A DNA stretch of 41,663 bases from Staphylococcus argensis (lineage in GTDB: Bacteria > Bacillota > Bacilli > Staphylococcales > Staphylococcaceae). The stretch lies in the NCBI RefSeq assembly GCF_002902305.1, contig NZ_PPPX01000001.1, positions 98,787-140,449 on the forward strand, read 5' to 3'. The position numbers and the translations under genes were made by a program. This document shows positions 1 through 7,508 of this stretch, in pieces (the first letter of the stretch is position 1; each line of letters begins with the position of its first letter). Below the pieces are notes generated by a model. The model saw only the letters and a list, made by a program, of their open reading frames with translations. It was not told the DNA's origin and did no database searches.

Positions 1-71
1 TCTTCCGCTTTCTCGAACGTTATGATGCACATTTAGATCATGAAATTGCTAAAGAAGGCCATACATTATAA
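1..71 (+). CDS. C-terminal fragment of an unrecognised protein
   Basis: An open frame enters from the left edge and ends at the TAA at 69-71, giving a 22-residue charged tail (RYDAHLDHEIAKEGHTL at its end). The fragment is too short to assign to a family. It is followed by a perfect 11-bp inverted repeat that looks like its terminator, which supports this being the real end of a gene transcribed rightward. Confidence 0.5.
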   Translation, partial: FRFLERYDAHLDHEIAKEGHTL

Positions 72-88
72 TCAGAATCAATGCGTCA

Positions 89-156
89 ACTTTATACAGT
101 GATGGACCGATGCATGACACACATTTGCGTATCACAAGCTGTATAAAGTTTAAATT
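89..156 (+). terminator. Hairpin, probable terminator of the upstream partial gene
   Basis: ACTTTATACAG (89-99) pairs perfectly with CTGTATAAAGT (139-149), and a T-rich stretch follows. The 39-nt loop is long, so termination is inferred from position and the trailing T residues. Confidence 0.4.
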
Positions 157-171
157 TTACCTCTAATATTG

Positions 172-215
172 TTGACTGGGAAACAAAATGGGTATATATT
201 GTTTCTTGAGAAACA
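172..215 (+). promoter_or_regulatory. Promoter with overlapping palindromic operator for the MFS exporter
   Basis: A SigA-type promoter reads TTGACT (172-177), 17-bp spacer, TATATT (195-200). A perfect palindrome, TGTTTC-TTGA-GAAACA (200-215), covers the end of the -10 box and the expected start point, a typical place for a repressor operator. A SigB-like pair (GTTGAC 171-176, 13 bp, GGGTAT 190-195) overlaps it and cannot be excluded. No regulator gene lies next to it in the window. Confidence 0.6.
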
Positions 216-230
216 TTAAGGAGGTTATCT

Positions 231-1637
231 ATGTCTCATCAGAAAGACGTGATTCCTAAACATATTATGATTGCTGCCTGGAGTATTGCGCTCGCTGCCA
301 TCGCACCGATGTTAGATTCCACGATGATTAATATTGCGATTAAGCAATTGAATTCGAACTTTCATACGTCATTAGATATCATCCAATGGGGCGTGACAGG
401 TTATATCCTCGCACTTGCGACGACCGTGCCACTCGCAGGTTGGCTGATGAATCGTTTTAATAGTAAAAAGGTGTTTATCAGTAGTGTCATTCTCTTTGGT
501 GTCACATCACTATTCGTTGGCCTCAGTTGGAATGCGGGAAGTTTCATCTTCTTCCGAATTATTCAAGGTGGTTCTGCCGGCGTTATCACTACGTTGATGT
601 CGACGTTATTAGTGAAAGTCGCTGGACGTGAGCATATTGGTAAAGTCATGGCTATCGTGAGCACGCCAATGATACTTGGGCCTATCTTTGGACCCGTACT
701 TGGTGGCTTTATCATTCACTATCTCAGTTGGCAGTATATCTTCTATCTTAATATCGTGATTACGATGATTATTACGCCGATTATGTTAAAGGTTCTACCG
801 TCGTTTCAACCGTTTAAGCCCGAAAGTCGCTTTGACCTCACAGGCATTACACTTATCGCTTTAATAAGTATCGCATTTATTTATGGAGTGTCAGCTGCCG
901 CCAATCAAGCGACATTTATGAATTTAACTACGCTGATATGTCTTGGAGTAGGGTTAGTAATGATTCTTGGCTACATCGTGTACGGGTTACGCAGAGGAGA
1001 GCATCTCGTCTTACCGTTAAGCTTGTTCAAAGATAAACATTTCTCTATCGCAGGTGTAGGTCTGTTTCTAGCTAATATTGCGATTCTCGGCCCGATGATT
1101 ATCTTTCCTATCTTCTTTCAGACGTTCAAACATTATACTGAGATTCAAGCTGCTTTAGCGTTGATGCCTCAAGGGATAGGAATGTTATTGACGCGACCGA
1201 TGATCGGTAAGTGGATTGATCGCATTGGTGCCAAAGCTATTGTACTCGTGAGCGTAGGATTAACGGTTATGGCGACGATTCCATTTACACTCGTAGGGCC
1301 TCATGTCTCAATTGTTTGGTTAAGCCTCTTCTTATTTATACGTGGTCTCTGCGTTGGAGGTATTATGTTGCCGTTGACGACAGATGTCTATGTGACGTTG
1401 GATGACTCACAATTGCCACCAGCTGGAGTAGGTGTGAACATGATTGAGAACATTGGATCAAGCTTTGGTTCGGCAGTTATGGCTTCCGTAGTAGCGATGT
1501 TTGTGACGCAATTCGGTACGCAGTTAAGCCATCAAATCACAGCGTATCATCTCGCGTTTTTAGTTTCTGTTGTTATCTTGTTGCTGTTACTGATTCCTGG
1601 TTGCTTTTTGAGTAGTAAAAGGAAAGCGAGCGAGTAG
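231..1637 (+). CDS. MFS drug exporter, DHA2 (EmrB/QacA-type) family
   Basis: Proton-driven multidrug exporter of the inner membrane, 468 residues, fitting the 14-segment DHA2 group. Visible signatures are the first-helix motif LDSTMINIA, the loop 2-3 motif GWLMNRFNSKKVF (motif A), and the antiporter motif in helix 5, GPIFGPVLGGF (motif C). The ATG at 231 is preceded by AAGGAGG at 220-226. The gene stands alone with its own promoter and palindromic operator and a strong terminator behind, so it looks like a singly regulated drug-responsive gene. The substrate is not predictable; staphylococcal relatives include SdrM- and QacA-like pumps, but no specific orthology is claimed. Confidence 0.88.
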   Translation: MSHQKDVIPKHIMIAAWSIALAAIAPMLDSTMINIAIKQLNSNFHTSLDIIQWGVTGYILALATTVPLAGWLMNRFNSKKVFISSVILFGVTSLFVGLSWNAGSFIFFRIIQGGSAGVITTLMSTLLVKVAGREHIGKVMAIVSTPMILGPIFGPVLGGFIIHYLSWQYIFYLNIVITMIITPIMLKVLPSFQPFKPESRFDLTGITLIALISIAFIYGVSAAANQATFMNLTTLICLGVGLVMILGYIVYGLRRGEHLVLPLSLFKDKHFSIAGVGLFLANIAILGPMIIFPIFFQTFKHYTEIQAALALMPQGIGMLLTRPMIGKWIDRIGAKAIVLVSVGLTVMATIPFTLVGPHVSIVWLSLFLFIRGLCVGGIMLPLTTDVYVTLDDSQLPPAGVGVNMIENIGSSFGSAVMASVVAMFVTQFGTQLSHQITAYHLAFLVSVVILLLLLIPGCFLSSKRKASE

Positions 1638-1663
1638 AATATTTGAACTAATATGTATATGAA

Positions 1664-1705
1664 AAGGCCGCCTCATCACTTTTATCGATGAAGCGGCCAA
1701 TTTTA
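1664..1705. terminator. Bidirectional intrinsic terminator
   Basis: GGCCGCCTCATC pairs with GATGAAGCGGCC (1687-1698; one mismatch) around a 9-nt loop, with A residues before and T residues after. It can serve the MFS gene on the plus strand and, with the next repeat module, the convergent thrE genes. Confidence 0.8.
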
Positions 1706-1714
1706 ATATACTTA

Positions 1715-1816
1715 TTCGCAGTGGTTGTCTGCATTTGAGAGAGCTGACGCTTTCTCAAACGCTAGTCAACTGTGCGGGGGCAAGACAACGAAATCAAAGA
1801 TTTCTATCTCACTCCC
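1715..1816. repeat. Intergenic repeat module (copy A), double hairpin
   Basis: This is the roughly 100-bp module found several times in this window. It starts CGCAGTGGTTGTCTG, contains a hairpin of the form TTTGAGA...TCTCAAA, a GCGGGGGCAAGAC stretch, and a second hairpin built on GAAATC...GATTTC before CTCCC. It abuts the stop codon of the minus-strand thrE partner and may serve as its terminator. Confidence 0.7.
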
Positions 1817-2268
1817 TAAATCTTTTTACGTGTGCGGACAAAACCTGAAACGACTAACTTGGAAATTTGATCTGCGAACAGTAAGCCGAGCGCAATAGCG
1901 CCTGCGATAAGCGTCACTTCTAACATCGTGTTGATCGCTTTACTAAAGTTGAGCAGAATCAAGTTCTTCGTCGCATCATATGCTAAACCACCTGGCACGA
2001 GTGGAATGATACCTGGCACCATAAAGATAATGACAGGTTCTTTCTTGTAACGTGCCATCACATGACTCAACAGACCGAGCACGAGACTGCCAAAGAAGCT
2101 TGCATAAATCGTGTGAAGTTCGAAACCGTGATAGAACAGGGCGTAGACCATCCACCCACAAGCGCCGACGAAGCCTGCACTATAATACAAACGTTTCGGT
2201 GCATCGAATATGACACAGAAAAATAATGAAGCTAAATAACTAAAAATAAAGTTTAATATCCAGAACAT
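1816..2268 (-). CDS. Threonine/serine exporter, small subunit (ThrE_2/DUF3815)
   Basis: Integral membrane protein of 150 residues with about five hydrophobic segments. It corresponds to the C-terminal half of ThrE-type amino-acid exporters, here encoded separately, as is common in Firmicutes. The signature PGIIPLVPGGLAYDAT around residues 85-100 is typical of the ThrE_2 domain. GAGGAG sits 8 nt before the ATG. It follows the larger ThrE-domain gene by 18 bp on the same strand, so both are likely made together and assemble into one exporter. The substrate (threonine/serine) is inferred from the family name only. Confidence 0.82.
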   Translation of the reverse strand: MFWILNFIFSYLASLFFCVIFDAPKRLYYSAGFVGACGWMVYALFYHGFELHTIYASFFGSLVLGLLSHVMARYKKEPVIIFMVPGIIPLVPGGLAYDATKNLILLNFSKAINTMLEVTLIAGAIALGLLFADQISKLVVSGFVRTRKKI

Positions 2269-2286
2269 ATGAGATACTCCTCAAAG

Positions 2287-3060
2287 TTAAAAAATAATCA
2301 AGATTGAACCGACGCCAGCACCGATACCAAAGGCAGTGACGAGCGCCTCTAAAGATTTCGTCGTGAAAGTTAACATGTGTCCACCAAAGAGATCTTGAAT
2401 CGCGTTAGTAATCAAGACTCCAGGAACAATCGGCATCACGGCTGCGATGATAATTTCTGGTATGGAACCACCGGGAATCAAATAGTGGCCGAAGACGGCA
2501 AGTAGACCAATAACTAGAGAACCGATGAACTCTGGAATGAATTTCGCATGGAGTTTACGGTCTAGAATTTCAACGACAATATAGCCAATAGAACCTGCGA
2601 TGAGTGCGGTGAAAATATCTACCAAATGACCTCCTTGTAGATAGAGGAAGCTGATAGAAATAATCGCCGCTGCGATAAATTTAAAGATTAAATCGTGACG
2701 AATGCTTTGTTCATTGTAAATATATTTCAGTTCTTCATAAGCTTCATCGAGCGATAATATGCCCTTCGTAATTTGGCGCGAAACTTCATTCGTGCGTGAA
2801 ATACGGAACAGGTTCGTATCGCGGGTCTTGATTCGGAAAATACGTGGATTTGTTTCATTATGTAACATAAAGTTGATTACTGTGTTCGTGACGAAACTAT
2901 TGCTTTCGGTATAGCCTGCACTCGCTGCGATACGACTCATCGTATCTTCGACGCGTGTTCCTTCAGCGCCGGATTCCAACAAGATGCGGCCAGCTAAGAC
3001 AGCTACGTCTTTTACACGACGTTCGTCTACATTAGTATGAATAGGTTGTTGATGTGTCAT
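2287..3060 (-). CDS. Threonine/serine exporter, large subunit (ThrE/DUF1212)
   Basis: Protein of 257 residues when started at the ATG at 3060, which has GGTGAT 5 nt upstream; the in-frame GTG at 3069 lies inside that ribosome-binding site, so the shorter form is preferred. Residues 1 to about 115 are soluble and include the DUF1212 features (AGRILLESGAEGTRVEDTM and later SFVTNTVINF). The remainder is about five membrane helices including IPGGSIPEIIIAAVMPIVPG. It is first in a two-gene unit with the ThrE_2 partner. The likely role is export of small hydroxylated amino acids from the cell membrane. Confidence 0.82.
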   Translation of the reverse strand: MTHQQPIHTNVDERRVKDVAVLAGRILLESGAEGTRVEDTMSRIAASAGYTESNSFVTNTVINFMLHNETNPRIFRIKTRDTNLFRISRTNEVSRQITKGILSLDEAYEELKYIYNEQSIRHDLIFKFIAAAIISISFLYLQGGHLVDIFTALIAGSIGYIVVEILDRKLHAKFIPEFIGSLVIGLLAVFGHYLIPGGSIPEIIIAAVMPIVPGVLITNAIQDLFGGHMLTFTTKSLEALVTAFGIGAGVGSILIIF

Positions 3061-3441
3061 TCTTATCACCAGTGTTAGTATTTATTGATTAAAATATTAG
3101 AGCTAAAATCTTGATGAATTAAGCGTAAGATTATTACTTGATATGAAAACAATCTTTAGATTTCATTAATGAAGAAGTTAGCTAAATATAAAATAGTTTA
3201 GATTATTGTGAATCCTTACATTTACTTAAATAAGTATAACTGCTTAATCTTAATTAGACTAATTCATCTAAAATATGTCTTCAAATTATGAGTGAATAAC
3301 GTATTTTATATTCGTTTTTGTAGGCTATTCGACACGCTTGAAGAATCAAGGGCACAGCGAAAAATACATGAGTCTAGAATATTAACAAAAATAAGTGTTT
3401 GAGATAAATAAAAATCACGCTTAAAAATGAATCTTAAGTAT
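3061..3441. other. AT-rich stretch without a recognisable gene
   Basis: No coding signal is seen here. A weak, degenerate resemblance to the left part of the palindromic repeat (CGACACGCTTGAAGAATCAAGGGC, read in pieces near 3330-3360, compared with GAGACGCTTGATGG) suggests a decayed repeat copy. The upstream region of the thrE genes also lies here. Confidence 0.4.
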
Positions 3442-3573
3442 ATTTTCAATGTCGACTCGAGACGCTTGATGGAGCTAAGACCACAACGAAAATCCATTCT
3501 TTGAGCTCTATGAGCGAAAAGAATTAGTTGAGTGTGGTCCCATAAGCAAGCGAGAGTCATTGCATTGAAAATT
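3442..3573 (+). repeat. Palindromic TIR-bounded repeat, short form (copy B1)
   Basis: The element begins ATTTTCAATGT (3442-3452) and ends GCATTGAAAATT (3562-3573), which are near-perfect inverted ends. Inside are GACTCGAGACGCTTGATGG, then a long hairpin CCACAACGAAAATCCATTCTT...AAGAATTAGTTGAGTGTGG. Compared with the copies at 7113 and 39042 it lacks the internal ~100-bp module and is 132 bp long. Apparent frames across it are repeat artefacts. Confidence 0.75.
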
Positions 3574-3600
3574 AAATAACTTTTGGTATATCTCAGACTC

Positions 3601-3700
3601 ATTAGTTGAGTGTGGTTCTACGTAGTAGCTGTTTGAATTCGAGGCGCCCTCGTTTTCTCGATCTCTAGTCAGATTTCCAGGAGAATAGCTACACAAAAAC
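3601..3700 (+). repeat. Degenerate internal repeat module (copy B2)
   Basis: Reads TTAGTTGAGTGTGGTTCTACG then TAGTAGCTGTTTGAATTCGAGG, followed by the TCTCGA...CTCTAGTCAG half of the hairpin. It matches the module missing from the adjacent short element, but with more mismatches and an altered end. Confidence 0.6.
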
Positions 3701-3871
3701 GAAGTTTAATAGAATATTATCTTATCAGTCTCTCTATTAATTAGAGTTATTTAAAGTACACTTATTGTAACACGTTTTAGTCAAATGTCATTAAGTTGTA
3801 GGACAACTTTATTATAGATGTGAATACGATTAATATAAAGGTATTATTACACTAACATTTAGATTAAAAAT

Positions 3872-3896
3872 GTTTTGAAAATTTTAGAATGGTTAT
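3872..3896 (+). promoter_or_regulatory. SigB-type promoter of the RsaA-like RNA
   Basis: GTTTTG (3872-3877), 13-bp spacer, GGTTAT (3891-3896) closely fits the SigB consensus GTTTWW-N12-15-GGGWAW, with one mismatch in each box. It sits the right distance ahead of a short terminator-bounded transcript. RsaA of S. aureus is known to be SigB dependent, which supports the reading. Confidence 0.65.
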
Positions 3897-3902
3897 TATA
3901 GT

Positions 3903-4031
3903 AATAGTTAACTGTTCCAGCATATTGGGTAGCGACAATATAAGGCAGTTAATCTATGAATTAGTAGTGGATAAAGTTCTCCCAAACACTACGAAGTGGC
4001 GTATTTCGACTAAGAAGTACGCCACTTTTTT
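3903..4031 (+). ncRNA. rsaA: RsaA-like small regulatory RNA
   Basis: A transcript of about 130 nt is bounded by a SigB-type promoter and a clean intrinsic terminator: AAGTGGCGTA (3994-4003), 14-nt loop, TACGCCACTT (4018-4027), then six T. Just before the terminator is an unpaired AGTTCTCCCAAACAC segment carrying the TCCC motif shared by the S. aureus Rsa family. Location also fits: S. aureus RsaA (about 140 nt, SigB controlled, represses mgrA translation) lies between the homologues of the flanking thrE-type gene and hemQ. Identification rests on position, size, promoter and motif, not on alignment. The apparent frame over this stretch (3889-4173) is not a gene. Confidence 0.75.
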
Positions 4032-4143
4032 GACTATTATGATAGGAATTTCTGGAAATCCTCTTACATATCAATTTCTTCATGCTCATAACTCCCACAT
4101 TTTATACATATCAGGAAGTGACGAACCCAAGTCATCTGCCACA

Positions 4144-4177
4144 GAAAAAGCCCAAGGCAACACACTACCTTGAGCTT
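4144..4177 (-). terminator. Terminator of hemQ
   Basis: AAGCCCAAGG (4148-4157) pairs with CCTTGAGCTT (4168-4177), and read on the minus strand it is followed by TTTTTC. It lies 26 bp beyond the hemQ stop codon. Confidence 0.8.
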
Positions 4178-4202
4178 CCGCAATAAAATATCTTATTCAA
4201 CT

Positions 4203-4952
4203 TTAAATAGATAAGAAGTCTTGTAAATCTTCTTTCTCAACGATATGACCTACGAAGAAACTACCGAAGTCGCCATAGCGTGCAGTTGTTTCGTCAAAGC
4301 GCATATCGTAAACAATCTTCTTGAATTGAAGTGGGTCGTCTGCGAAGAGTGTCACGCCCCATTCATGATCGTCGAAACCGATAGAGCCTGTGATAAACTG
4401 TTTGATCTTACCAGCATAGCTACGGCCGATCTTACCGTGCGCATACATCAACTCTGAACGTTTCACCATTGGTAACATGTACCAGTTGTAAGTTTCGTTA
4501 CGACGTTTATCCATTGGGTAGAAACAGATATATTCTGCATGTGGTAATTCAGGATAAAGACGTGGTTTGATGTGTGGGTTCTCATATGGATCTTCATCAG
4601 GATTAGTGTGTAAGTAGTTACCTAATTCGATGACAGATACATAAGAGTACGTAGGAATGAGGTAGTCAGTAATCTTCAATTTGTTGAATTCATTCTCTAC
4701 TGTGTTGAGATCTTTCATTTCTGGGCGTAGTACCCATAGTAAGATGTCAGCTTTTTGACCTGTGATATTGTAAAATGCGTGATCTCCAGCATTGTTTTCT
4801 CTTGCAGATTCGTGTTTCGCTAAGAATGAACGTAATTCGTCAATTAACTCGTTACGATCTTCTTCAGATAGGAGACGGAAAGTCGTCCAATCTACCGCGT
4901 AGAATAAGTGTAAGCTATACCAACCATCTAATGTTTCTGGTGCTTGTGGCAT
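4203..4952 (-). CDS. hemQ: Coproheme decarboxylase HemQ
   Basis: Cytosolic enzyme that converts iron-coproporphyrin III (coproheme) to heme b by two peroxide-dependent decarboxylations, the last step of the Gram-positive coproporphyrin pathway. The 249-residue length and dimeric alpha/beta barrel family (chlorite dismutase-like) fit. Key residues of staphylococcal HemQ are present: catalytic Tyr145 (in [13 protein letters not shown]), Lys149 and proximal His172 (in ELMYAHGK). A good AAAGGAGT lies before the ATG. It is transcribed alone, divergent from pta, and ends in its own terminator. Confidence 0.95.
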   Translation of the reverse strand: MPQAPETLDGWYSLHLFYAVDWTTFRLLSEEDRNELIDELRSFLAKHESARENNAGDHAFYNITGQKADILLWVLRPEMKDLNTVENEFNKLKITDYLIPTYSYVSVIELGNYLHTNPDEDPYENPHIKPRLYPELPHAEYICFYPMDKRRNETYNWYMLPMVKRSELMYAHGKIGRSYAGKIKQFITGSIGFDDHEWGVTLFADDPLQFKKIVYDMRFDETTARYGDFGSFFVGHIVEKEDLQDFLSI

Positions 4953-5146
4953 AGATGATCACTCCTTTAATCAAGTTATCGTTTCACTTACAGATTTTAT
5001 CACATATTATGGCGCTTTCATAAACAATAGTTCGGCTTAATTCTGACGATTATATGAACTTCAAAGGATAATAGCATTTTAAAAATATCTTGCGTATAAT
5101 AGAAACTAAAGATAAATATGTGAAGATTCACTAAGGGGGACATACC

Positions 5147-6133
5147 ATGACTTTATTAAATGTGTTACAAGATAAGCTATCAGGAAAGAATATCAAGATT
5201 GTCTTGCCTGAAGGGGAAGACGAACGTGTACTTACAGCCGCAACACAGTTACACAAGACAGACTATGTATCACCAATCCTATTAGGAAATAAAGAGAAAG
5301 TACAAGCGCTAGCAGACGACAAAGGTTTGGATATTTCAGATATCGAACTGATTGACCCAGAGAACAGTGAATTGAAAGATGAGCTCGTGTCTGCATTCGT
5401 TGAACGTCGTAAAGGCAAAGCGACGGAAGAAGACGCGAAAGAGCAATTGAAAGATGTGAACTACTTCGGCACAATGCTCGTGTATAAAGGCAAAGCTGAA
5501 GGTCTCGTGAGTGGTGCCGCACATTCAACTGGTAACACAGTAAGACCAGCGCTACAAATCATCAAGACGAAAGAGGGCGTGTCTAAGACGTCTGGTATCT
5601 TCTTCATGATTAAAGATGACAAACAATATATCTTCGGAGATTGTGCGATCAACCCAACTTTAGAAGCGCCAGATTTAGCTGAAATTGCAGTAGAAAGTGC
5701 GAAATCTGCGAAATCATTCGGTATGGAACCACGTATCGCTATGTTGAGCTTCTCTACGAAAGGTTCAGCGAAGTCTGACGATGTGGAGAAAGTATCTACA
5801 GCCGTTCAAATGGCTCAAGAGAAGATTGCCTCAGAACAAATGGACGACGTAGTGATTGATGGAGAATTCCAATTCGATGCAGCGATTATGCCAGAAGTTG
5901 CTCAGAAGAAAGCACCAGATGCGAAGTTACAAGGTGATGCGAACGTCTTCGTATTCCCAAGCTTAGAAGCAGGTAACATCGGCTACAAGATTGCGCAACG
6001 TTTAGGTGGCTATGATGCAGTAGGGCCAGTACTTCAAGGTCTCAACTCTCCTGTGAATGACTTATCACGTGGTTGCTCAACAGAAGACGTTTACAACTTA
6101 TCCATCATCACTGCAGCGCAAGCGTTACAATAA
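5147..6133 (+). CDS. pta: Phosphate acetyltransferase
   Basis: Cytosolic enzyme interconverting acetyl-CoA and acetyl phosphate; with acetate kinase it gives overflow acetate and ATP. The 328 residues match the short, single-domain Gram-positive form (also annotated EutD). Family segments visible include VLPEGEDERVL near the N-terminus, SGAAHSTGNTVRPALQ near the middle, and VGPVLQGLNSPVNDLSRG at the C-terminus. AAGGGGGA precedes the ATG, and a TATAAT at 5095-5100 probably belongs to its promoter. Its stop codon overlaps the start of lipL, so the two are translationally linked. Confidence 0.95.
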   Translation: MTLLNVLQDKLSGKNIKIVLPEGEDERVLTAATQLHKTDYVSPILLGNKEKVQALADDKGLDISDIELIDPENSELKDELVSAFVERRKGKATEEDAKEQLKDVNYFGTMLVYKGKAEGLVSGAAHSTGNTVRPALQIIKTKEGVSKTSGIFFMIKDDKQYIFGDCAINPTLEAPDLAEIAVESAKSAKSFGMEPRIAMLSFSTKGSAKSDDVEKVSTAVQMAQEKIASEQMDDVVIDGEFQFDAAIMPEVAQKKAPDAKLQGDANVFVFPSLEAGNIGYKIAQRLGGYDAVGPVLQGLNSPVNDLSRGCSTEDVYNLSIITAAQALQ

Positions 6134-6966
6134 TGGACTTAACGAGTAAGTATTTCAGTGGGATTGAATGGCGCTACGTCGATCACTCTACAGGATTAGC
6201 GCCTATGCAGTCCTTTGCGTTTGATGACACTTTATCTGAAAGCGTCGGTAAGGACCTGTCCTGCAACGTGGTTCGTACTTGGGTCCATCAACATACCGTC
6301 ATCTTAGGTATTCATGATTCACGTTTGCCATTTCTGAACGACGGTATTCGTTACTTGACGGACGAGCAAGGTTTCAACGCGATAGTGCGCAATTCAGGCG
6401 GTTTAGGCGTGGTGCTTGATCAAGGCGTGTTAAATATTTCACTCATCTTCAAAGGAAAGACCGAAACGACAATTGATGAAGCCTTTACAGTGATGTACTT
6501 ATTGGTCAGTAAAATGTTTGAAGATGAAGACGTCGAAATTGAAACACGTGAGATCACCCATTCCTACTGTCCTGGCAAATTTGATCTCAGTATCAATGGA
6601 CAGAAATTTGCAGGTATATCTCAACGTCGTGTACGTGGAGGTATTGCTGTTCAAGTTTATTTATGTGTGGAAGGTTCAGGTAGTGAACGTGCAGCGATGA
6701 TGCGTGAATTCTACGATCGAGCGTTGCAAGGAACCACAACGAAGTTTACCTATCCTGATGTGTGGCCGAGTTGCATGGCGTCGCTTGAAGAGCTATTCCA
6801 ACATGAGATGACCGTTCAAGATGTGATGTTCAAATTATTATATGCTTTGAAAGATTTAGGTAGTACGTTAAACATGGATCCTATTACTGAAGATGAGTGG
6901 CAACGTTATGATGGTTATTTTGATAAAATGATTCAACGCAATGAGAAGATTAATCGACGTGTTTAA
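6133..6966 (+). CDS. lipL: Octanoyl/lipoyl-[GcvH]:protein amidotransferase LipL
   Basis: Moves the octanoyl or lipoyl group from GcvH to E2 subunits of 2-oxo-acid dehydrogenases. The protein has 277 residues from the ATG at 6133, whose A is the last base of the pta stop (TAATG); the longer open frame from 6073 lies inside pta and is not used. The BPL/LplA fold shows RNSGGLGVVLDQGVLNIS (residues 87-104) and the acyl-thioester cysteine Cys146 in SYCPGKFDLSINGQKFAG. The cysteine and the position next to pta match S. aureus LipL rather than the ATP-dependent LplA ligases. Ends in a strong terminator. Confidence 0.88.
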   Translation: MDLTSKYFSGIEWRYVDHSTGLAPMQSFAFDDTLSESVGKDLSCNVVRTWVHQHTVILGIHDSRLPFLNDGIRYLTDEQGFNAIVRNSGGLGVVLDQGVLNISLIFKGKTETTIDEAFTVMYLLVSKMFEDEDVEIETREITHSYCPGKFDLSINGQKFAGISQRRVRGGIAVQVYLCVEGSGSERAAMMREFYDRALQGTTTKFTYPDVWPSCMASLEELFQHEMTVQDVMFKLLYALKDLGSTLNMDPITEDEWQRYDGYFDKMIQRNEKINRRV

Positions 6967-6972
6967 GTTCTT

Positions 6973-7013
6973 AGACCCTTCAAAGTCAATCGCTTTGGAG
7001 GGTCTTTCTATTG
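6973..7013 (+). terminator. Terminator of pta-lipL
   Basis: AGACCCTTCAAAG (6973-6985) pairs with CTTTGGAGGGTCT (6993-7005), with one T-G wobble around a 7-nt loop, then TTCTATT. Confidence 0.85.
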
Positions 7014-7112
7014 CATAAGTCAAAGAAAAAGACGTATTGAAGAGACTGGTACAGACAAAGGTAATTAATTATGAAATAAATAAAAAATCACGATTATAAT
7101 TAGCTATAAGTA

Positions 7113-7343
7113 AATTTTCAATGTGTACTCGAGACGCTTGATGGAACTAGACCACAACGAAAATCCATTCTTCGAGCTCTTTGAGCGAAAAGAATTAGTT
7201 GAGTGTGGTCCTACGCAGTAGTTGTCTGAATTCGAGATGGCTATCGCTCTCTCAAATTCTAGACAACTTTCCGGGGGAAGTACTACGAAATCACAGATTT
7301 CTGTACTTCTCCCAAGCAAGCGAGAGTTATAACATTGAAAATT
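7113..7343 (+). repeat. Palindromic TIR-bounded repeat, long form (copy C)
   Basis: The 231-bp element is bounded by exact 12-bp inverted ends: AATTTTCAATGT (7113-7124) and ACATTGAAAATT (7332-7343). The outer part contains CTCGAGACGCTTGATGG and the hairpin around GAGCTC. Inserted after GAGTGTGGTCC is the ~100-bp module (about 7212-7312), with two hairpins (TTCGAGA...TCTCAAA and GAAATC...GATTTC) and CCGGGGGAAGTAC; then AAGCAAGCGAGAG leads to the right end. An apparent minus-strand frame over it is an artefact. Confidence 0.8.
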
Positions 7344-7365
7344 AGAAAGTTTTTATTATTTATCC

Positions 7366-7508
7366 CAGTCTCGCCGTCCTTCCCCCTTCGAAGATGACTA
7401 GAGTTCAAGAAAAGGGAAGCATTAGACATCTACCGCGCAGATAGATGAGAAGGGGAGCAGTCGCTTTCAAGGTGGACTTCGTGATAAGATAACTACGGAT
7501 ATTGAGAA
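7366..7508 (-). repeat. Degenerate repeat module in reverse orientation (copy H)
   Basis: Outer edges TATCCCAGTCTC and GAGAAGTGGGACA are imperfect inverted repeats. Inside, CCCCCTTCGAAGATGACTAG and AGACATCTACCGCGCAGA resemble the reverse of the internal module (compare CCCCCGGAAAGCTGACTAG and CAGCTACTGCGTAGG at 39112-39156). It is heavily diverged. Confidence 0.5.

Noticed and set aside
3306..3696. Two overlapping minus-strand frames of 98 and 62 codons
   Set aside because: They run through the palindromic repeat copies, have no ribosome-binding sites, and their content is explained by the repeats.
3889..4173. 94-codon plus-strand frame
   Set aside because: It overlies the RsaA-like RNA and its terminator and then the hemQ terminator; no ribosome site and no recognisable protein.
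7104..7319. 71-codon minus-strand frame
   Set aside because: It lies wholly in repeat copy C; the same peptide words appear at the other repeat copies, as expected from repeated DNA.
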